From positions 1 to 29,323 of the forward strand of contig JBCBGC010000107.1 of assembly GCA_038527215.1 (NCBI GenBank): a stretch of 29,323 nucleotides of DNA, in the 5' to 3' direction. The notes below the pieces were generated by a model. That model saw only the letters and a list, made by a program, of their open reading frames with translations. It made no database searches and had not been told where the DNA came from. This document shows, in pieces, positions 25,971 to 29,323 of the stretch; the first letter of the stretch is position 1, and each line of letters begins with the position of its first letter. Origin of the DNA: JAWPMV01 sp038527215 (GTDB lineage: Bacteria > Bacteroidota > Bacteroidia > J057). Made by a program: the position numbers and the translations under genes.

Positions 25971-27458
25971 ATGGCTCAATACTGCCTTTCGGAATTTCTT
26001 GGTCTCCGGCTAAAAATATTTAGCCTCATATGTCTCCTGGGATGGGGGGGACCAACTTACCTGAAGGCCGAAATCTGGCCACCCGAAAGTGAGTCCGTAG
26101 AAGAAGATTACAGAAATGGGGTTCAGGCACGCCTTTCCTCCAACATCGTTCAGACGGTGGATGGGGTGGGACCCTTGAGAAAGGACCGATTGGCGTTTTT
26201 CCAATCTCAGACCTTTACGATTCCGATCAGTAAGGCTAAACCCTTTTTGACTTTTTCTCCTTCCGTGCTGCTAAACGAGTACAAGGAGGAGGAGTTCAAG
26301 ATGCAGGCTAGGTTCTCTCCGGATGGACAAACCTGGGGTGAATGGCAGGCCGTGAGGCAGGCTCATGACCTGAGAGCCGACTCGAATTTGTTCGTCGGCA
26401 ATCTGCTCTATTTGGATACCAGTGTTCATTTTTTTGAGTATCTGGTGGAATTCAGTGTGCCTACACAAGGTATTTCTACTACGCTGCTGAAGAAAATTCG
26501 TTTCAACTTTTTTAGTCCGGGCGATGTTACGCCTGTGGTTATAGACCCCAGTAGCTATAATGAAATGCCTACCAAGGATGGTAGCTGCAACTGTCCGGAG
26601 CCAGCATTTGCCAGTCGGACTGACTGGAACTGCCCCGACGGGCAAAATCCCAGCTGCAGCAACCCTGTCTCGACGACCGTTTCTCACCTGATCGTGCATC
26701 ACTCTGCCGGTACCAATTCCAGTAGTAACTGGGCAGCGACGGTCCTCAGTATCTGGCAATTTCATACCACGCCTTCTCCTTCTGGCAGTGGCTTTTGTGA
26801 TATCGGCTACAATTGGTTGATCGACCCCAACGGCACCATTTATGAAGGTCGCGGGGGCGGAGATAATATTCGGGGGGCTCACTTCTGTGGGACCAACACC
26901 GGCACCATGGGCGTGTGTTTATTAGGTAATTTTGAGAGTGCGACGCCTACCCAGGCGGCGTTGAATAGCCTCAAAATGCTTTTGGCCTGGAAAGGCTGTA
27001 AAGAGTCTCTTTCTCCGGCAGATACCACCTTTCACAGCGCTTCCAGTAAAAACCTGCCGGTGGTTTCGGGTCACCGAAATGGTTGTGCTACTGCCTGTCC
27101 AGGCGAAAATTTATTTGCAGCTTTGCAAACCATGGGGGCGGATGTCCAAACGGAAATCGATAACTGCAGCCAGGTAGCTTCCATAGATCCGAACCAGGAC
27201 CTGTTTCAGGTTCAGGTATTTCCCAATCCTAGTCAGGGTGAATTACAGCTTATCTGGGAGGGTAAGGGCGGCTCCCTCATGACGGTCGAATGTTTCACGG
27301 GCACGGGCGTGCGGGTTTGGGAGAGCGTCTTTCGAAGTTTCCCCGGCAAAAATGAGCAGCAACTCAAACTTCCCGCGAAGTTGCCGCAAGGCATGTACTT
27401 TCTGAAGCTCAGCGACGAGGAGCGGATGACTAGTCAGCGTTTCCTCTTGATGGATTAA
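25971..27458 (+). CDS. N-acetylmuramoyl-L-alanine amidase (PGRP-like) with type IX sorting domain
   Basis: This is a secreted peptidoglycan hydrolase. Of its 495 residues, about 1-34 are a signal peptide. Residues 35-225 form a beta-rich region of unknown role (FSPDGQTWGEWQAV). The amidase_2/PGRP domain (about 235-400) shows zinc ligands expected from T7 lysozyme-like enzymes: H243 or H244 in HHSAG, H368 in SGHRNG and C376 in ATACPG. The H368/C376 spacing of eight equals the family pattern, and YNWLIDPNGTIYEGR is the conserved core. Residues about 410-495 are a type A type-IX C-terminal sorting domain (VFPNPSQGELQLIW to LPQGMYFLKLS). So it should be exported by T9SS, probably attached to the cell surface or released. 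Surface location suggests attack on other cells or on shed wall, not self-turnover (inference). Confidence 0.93.
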   Translation: MAQYCLSEFLGLRLKIFSLICLLGWGGPTYLKAEIWPPESESVEEDYRNGVQARLSSNIVQTVDGVGPLRKDRLAFFQSQTFTIPISKAKPFLTFSPSVLLNEYKEEEFKMQARFSPDGQTWGEWQAVRQAHDLRADSNLFVGNLLYLDTSVHFFEYLVEFSVPTQGISTTLLKKIRFNFFSPGDVTPVVIDPSSYNEMPTKDGSCNCPEPAFASRTDWNCPDGQNPSCSNPVSTTVSHLIVHHSAGTNSSSNWAATVLSIWQFHTTPSPSGSGFCDIGYNWLIDPNGTIYEGRGGGDNIRGAHFCGTNTGTMGVCLLGNFESATPTQAALNSLKMLLAWKGCKESLSPADTTFHSASSKNLPVVSGHRNGCATACPGENLFAALQTMGADVQTEIDNCSQVASIDPNQDLFQVQVFPNPSQGELQLIWEGKGGSLMTVECFTGTGVRVWESVFRSFPGKNEQQLKLPAKLPQGMYFLKLSDEERMTSQRFLLMD

Positions 27459-27640
27459 GCCTGCCCGTTTCCACTTTTCATACCGTATACCACTGGCCGT
27501 TTCATTATGGATGAGTTGGGCCGTTTGATTGGCTTGCTTAATCGCCTGCGGGGCTTTGTGGATTTCGTAAAAAAAGGGTTGGATAGGCAAAAGCCTTACC
27601 CCAATCCCCCAATAATTGAGGTGCTGGTGTAAGGCTTCGT

Positions 27641-27667
27641 ATACCTGGCCTCGGTCAGGCCCGGTAT
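27641..27667 (+). terminator. Possible terminator of the amidase gene
   Basis: ATACCTGGCC (27641-27650) pairs with GGCCCGGTAT (27658-27667) with one mismatch around a seven-base loop. The T-tract is short, so support is weak. It lies in the 252-base convergent spacer 27459-27710, where I see no gene. Confidence 0.3.
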
Positions 27668-27710
27668 TTCAATAAATAGGATGAAGCTCAAAGGAGCTAG
27701 CGAATGGGAC

Positions 27711-28361
27711 TTATGCTTTCCCTTTGCCTTTTCCTTCTTCTTCAGTAGGGGCTTCACCTTTGAATTCTCCGACGATTTTTTTCTTCATTTCGTCAAATTC
27801 CTTTTTGGTGATGTGTCCGGCTGCTTTGAGCTCGCCTAGCTCTTTGAGCTTTTGGAGGGAAGCTGCCTGAGGATCTACCTCCGCCTCAGCTTTGGCTGCA
27901 TCCGCTTCGTCCTTCCAGGTTTTGGCTTGCTGCTTTCCTTCCTCATAGCGTTCCTGGTAGTATTTCTGGTAGGCTTCGGCATCGAAGTCCTTGAAGGTAC
28001 CTCCTTCTGAAAGGTGGCGGAGGAATACTTCCCCGAGCGCATAAGTGGCAGCTCCACTTAGGCCAGCCAGGGAAACGATCCCGAGCACTGTACCAATACC
28101 AGGAATTCCTTTGATCAGGGAGGCGCCGATGCGGGCCATGATGCTGCCGGTGAGGGCACTGATAAAGGCTTTGCCGGAAGACTCGCTATAGTCTATCTTG
28201 TAAAGATTGCATAGCTGCTTCACCATGTCTAACTGGATGGCCGTAACGGCGGTAAGGTCCAGAATAGGAATGGGAATCAGGCTCCCGCCCATGGCATATA
28301 GGGTGTGTTGACGAATGATTTCCTGGGCAGCTGTTTCGTGCGTATGTGTAGATTCTGACAT
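27711..28361 (-). CDS. DUF697/YcjF-like membrane protein with SHOCT-like tail
   Basis: I choose the ATG at 28361 (216 residues, MSESTHTHETAAQE). The frame extends 48 residues further upstream, but that part is low-complexity and unlike the family. The first 110 residues match the DUF697/YcjF pattern: a helix with IIRQHTLYAMGGSLIPIPILD, then LYKIDYSES, then glycine-rich hydrophobic helices (ALTGSIMARIGASLIKGIPGIGTVLGIVSLAG). A long charged helix (115-170, KYYQERYEEGKQQAKTWKDEA) leads to a SHOCT-like motif (LKELGELKAAGHITKKEFDEMKKKI) and an Lys/Glu/Gly-rich end. DUF697 proteins are inner-membrane proteins often tied to GTPases; none is adjacent here. The role is unknown. Confidence 0.75.
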   Translation of the reverse strand: MSESTHTHETAAQEIIRQHTLYAMGGSLIPIPILDLTAVTAIQLDMVKQLCNLYKIDYSESSGKAFISALTGSIMARIGASLIKGIPGIGTVLGIVSLAGLSGAATYALGEVFLRHLSEGGTFKDFDAEAYQKYYQERYEEGKQQAKTWKDEADAAKAEAEVDPQAASLQKLKELGELKAAGHITKKEFDEMKKKIVGEFKGEAPTEEEGKGKGKA

Positions 28362-28531
28362 AATAGGACTTGGCTTATGTTCTGGATTGTGTGGGAGAGA
28401 CGCTAAAAAAAGCAGAGGTTGAAAAATAGATGTGGTATTGCTAGATTTTTTCTCCCTCCTACATTCTTCGAAATTTATAGGAAAATGGTTGTATGTTAGG
28501 AACATAAACTGCTAATAATCCTCTTTTTTGC

Positions 28532-29323
28532 ATGAAAAAGCTTCTTAAACTACCCTTATTGCTGATAGGGTTTGGCTTATGCCTGATGGCGGTTTCACCA
28601 GATCATGGCAAGGAATCCCGCTCGCTTCAAATCAACGGGGTGAATTTTGTGGCCCCTTCCCGGGTCTTAAAAGAGAATCCTATGCAAGCGGTAAAAGAGG
28701 CGAATGCCAACTGGATTTCGGTCATGCCCTATGCCTATGGCCGAAAGAACTCGCCGGAAATTCGCCACAATACCGCCTGGCAGTGGTGGGGGGAAAAAAC
28801 GGTGGGAACCATTCAGACCATTAAATATGCCCAGGAGAAAAAGCTCAAAGTGATGATGAAGCCTCACGTATGGGTTCAGGGGGATGGATGGTGCGGTGAA
28901 TTTAAGCTCCACAATGAGGAGGATTGGCAGGCCTGGGAAAAAGCCTATGAAGCTTATATTCTTCCCTTAGCCCGGGAAGCTGAAAAACTGGGCGTGGAAG
29001 CCTTCTGCATCGGTACGGAGTATCGTCTGGCGGTTCGGGAAAGAAAGGCGTACTGGCGGTCTCTCATCGCTAAGATTAGAAAAGTCTATTCCGGCCAGCT
29101 CACTTATGCAGCCAACTGGGATAATTACCAGCGGGTAGCTTTTTGGGATGCGCTAGACTTTATCGGTATTGATGCTTACTGGCCTTTGATGGATAAAAAA
29201 AATGCTTCAGAGGAAGCTTTGGAAAAGGCCTGGCAGCCGATTTATCAGGAGTTGCGAACTTATTCCAAAAAGCAAGGCAAACAAATCGTCTTTACGGAGT
29301 ATGGCTATCGTTCGGTAGAATAT
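28532..29323 (+). CDS. GH113-like glycoside hydrolase (partial, cut by the right edge)
   Basis: The open frame starts at the ATG at 28532 and runs out of the window without a stop (264 codons visible). A hydrophobic N-terminus (MKKLLKLPLLLIGFGLCL) indicates export. The body is a TIM-barrel hydrolase: INGVNFVAPSR opens strand 1, then NWISVMPYAYGR, KVMMKPHVWV, EAFCIGTEYR with candidate acid/base E163, LTYAANWDNY, FIGIDAYWP and IVFTEYGYRS with candidate nucleophile E256. This order fits GH113-like beta-mannanase relatives. The substrate is not proven. The leader is A/T-rich and I see no clean promoter in the 170-base divergent spacer 28362-28531. Confidence 0.8.
   Translation, partial: MKKLLKLPLLLIGFGLCLMAVSPDHGKESRSLQINGVNFVAPSRVLKENPMQAVKEANANWISVMPYAYGRKNSPEIRHNTAWQWWGEKTVGTIQTIKYAQEKKLKVMMKPHVWVQGDGWCGEFKLHNEEDWQAWEKAYEAYILPLAREAEKLGVEAFCIGTEYRLAVRERKAYWRSLIAKIRKVYSGQLTYAANWDNYQRVAFWDALDFIGIDAYWPLMDKKNASEEALEKAWQPIYQELRTYSKKQGKQIVFTEYGYRSVEY

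Noticed and set aside
27243..27590. 115-codon minus-strand frame over the amidase 3' end
   Set aside because: Mostly antisense to the conserved type IX sorting domain; no recognisable protein features.
28362..28505. 48-residue N-terminal extension of the DUF697-like protein
   Set aside because: Low-complexity sequence without similarity to the family start; the ATG at 28361 begins the conserved part.

Overview
The window looks like chromosomal DNA of a Bacteroidota bacterium, most likely a Saprospiria/Lewinella-type lineage (the lineage is inference). The support is: a type IX secretion C-terminal sorting domain, a three-gene sdhCAB operon with a single cytochrome b subunit, promoters of the form TTG-N18/20-TAnnTTTG, A-rich leaders instead of Shine-Dalgarno sites, a DUF4412 protein and large periplasmic TPR proteins. 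There is no phage, insertion sequence, tRNA, rRNA or CRISPR array that I can support.

Layout. 1-412: a mosaic of short palindromes holding a 151-bp direct repeat. 465-4114 (minus): sdhC-sdhA-sdhB, succinate dehydrogenase, with a strong terminator. 4422-5105 (plus): a YceI-family lipoprotein. 5156-14166 (minus): four related TPR genes. Three share an almost constant N-terminal module of about 210 residues followed by 9, 17 or 14 TPR units; the fourth is a minimal relative without the N-terminal module. 14366-17559 (plus): lpd (dihydrolipoyl dehydrogenase) and an ABC exporter half-transporter. 17665-20916 (plus): a TPR-CHAT caspase-like protease with a signal peptide, an intact His/Cys dyad and a C-terminal membrane helix. 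20911-21560: a second palindrome mosaic with a 99-base run of N. 21648-22625 (minus): a DUF4412 protein. 22877-25651 (minus): leuS. 25971-27458 (plus): a type IX-secreted peptidoglycan amidase. 27711-28361 (minus): a DUF697/YcjF-like membrane protein with a SHOCT-like tail. 28532 to the right edge (plus): the start of a GH113-like glycoside hydrolase.

The housekeeping genes (sdhCAB, lpd, leuS) are ordinary. The unusual material is the exported TPR family, the neighbouring periplasm-facing TPR-CHAT protease, and the palindrome mosaics. One mosaic supplies the last codons and stop of the CHAT gene. A functional link between the TPR family and the CHAT protease is a hypothesis from proximity, shared repeat type and shared compartment; the sequence does not prove it.
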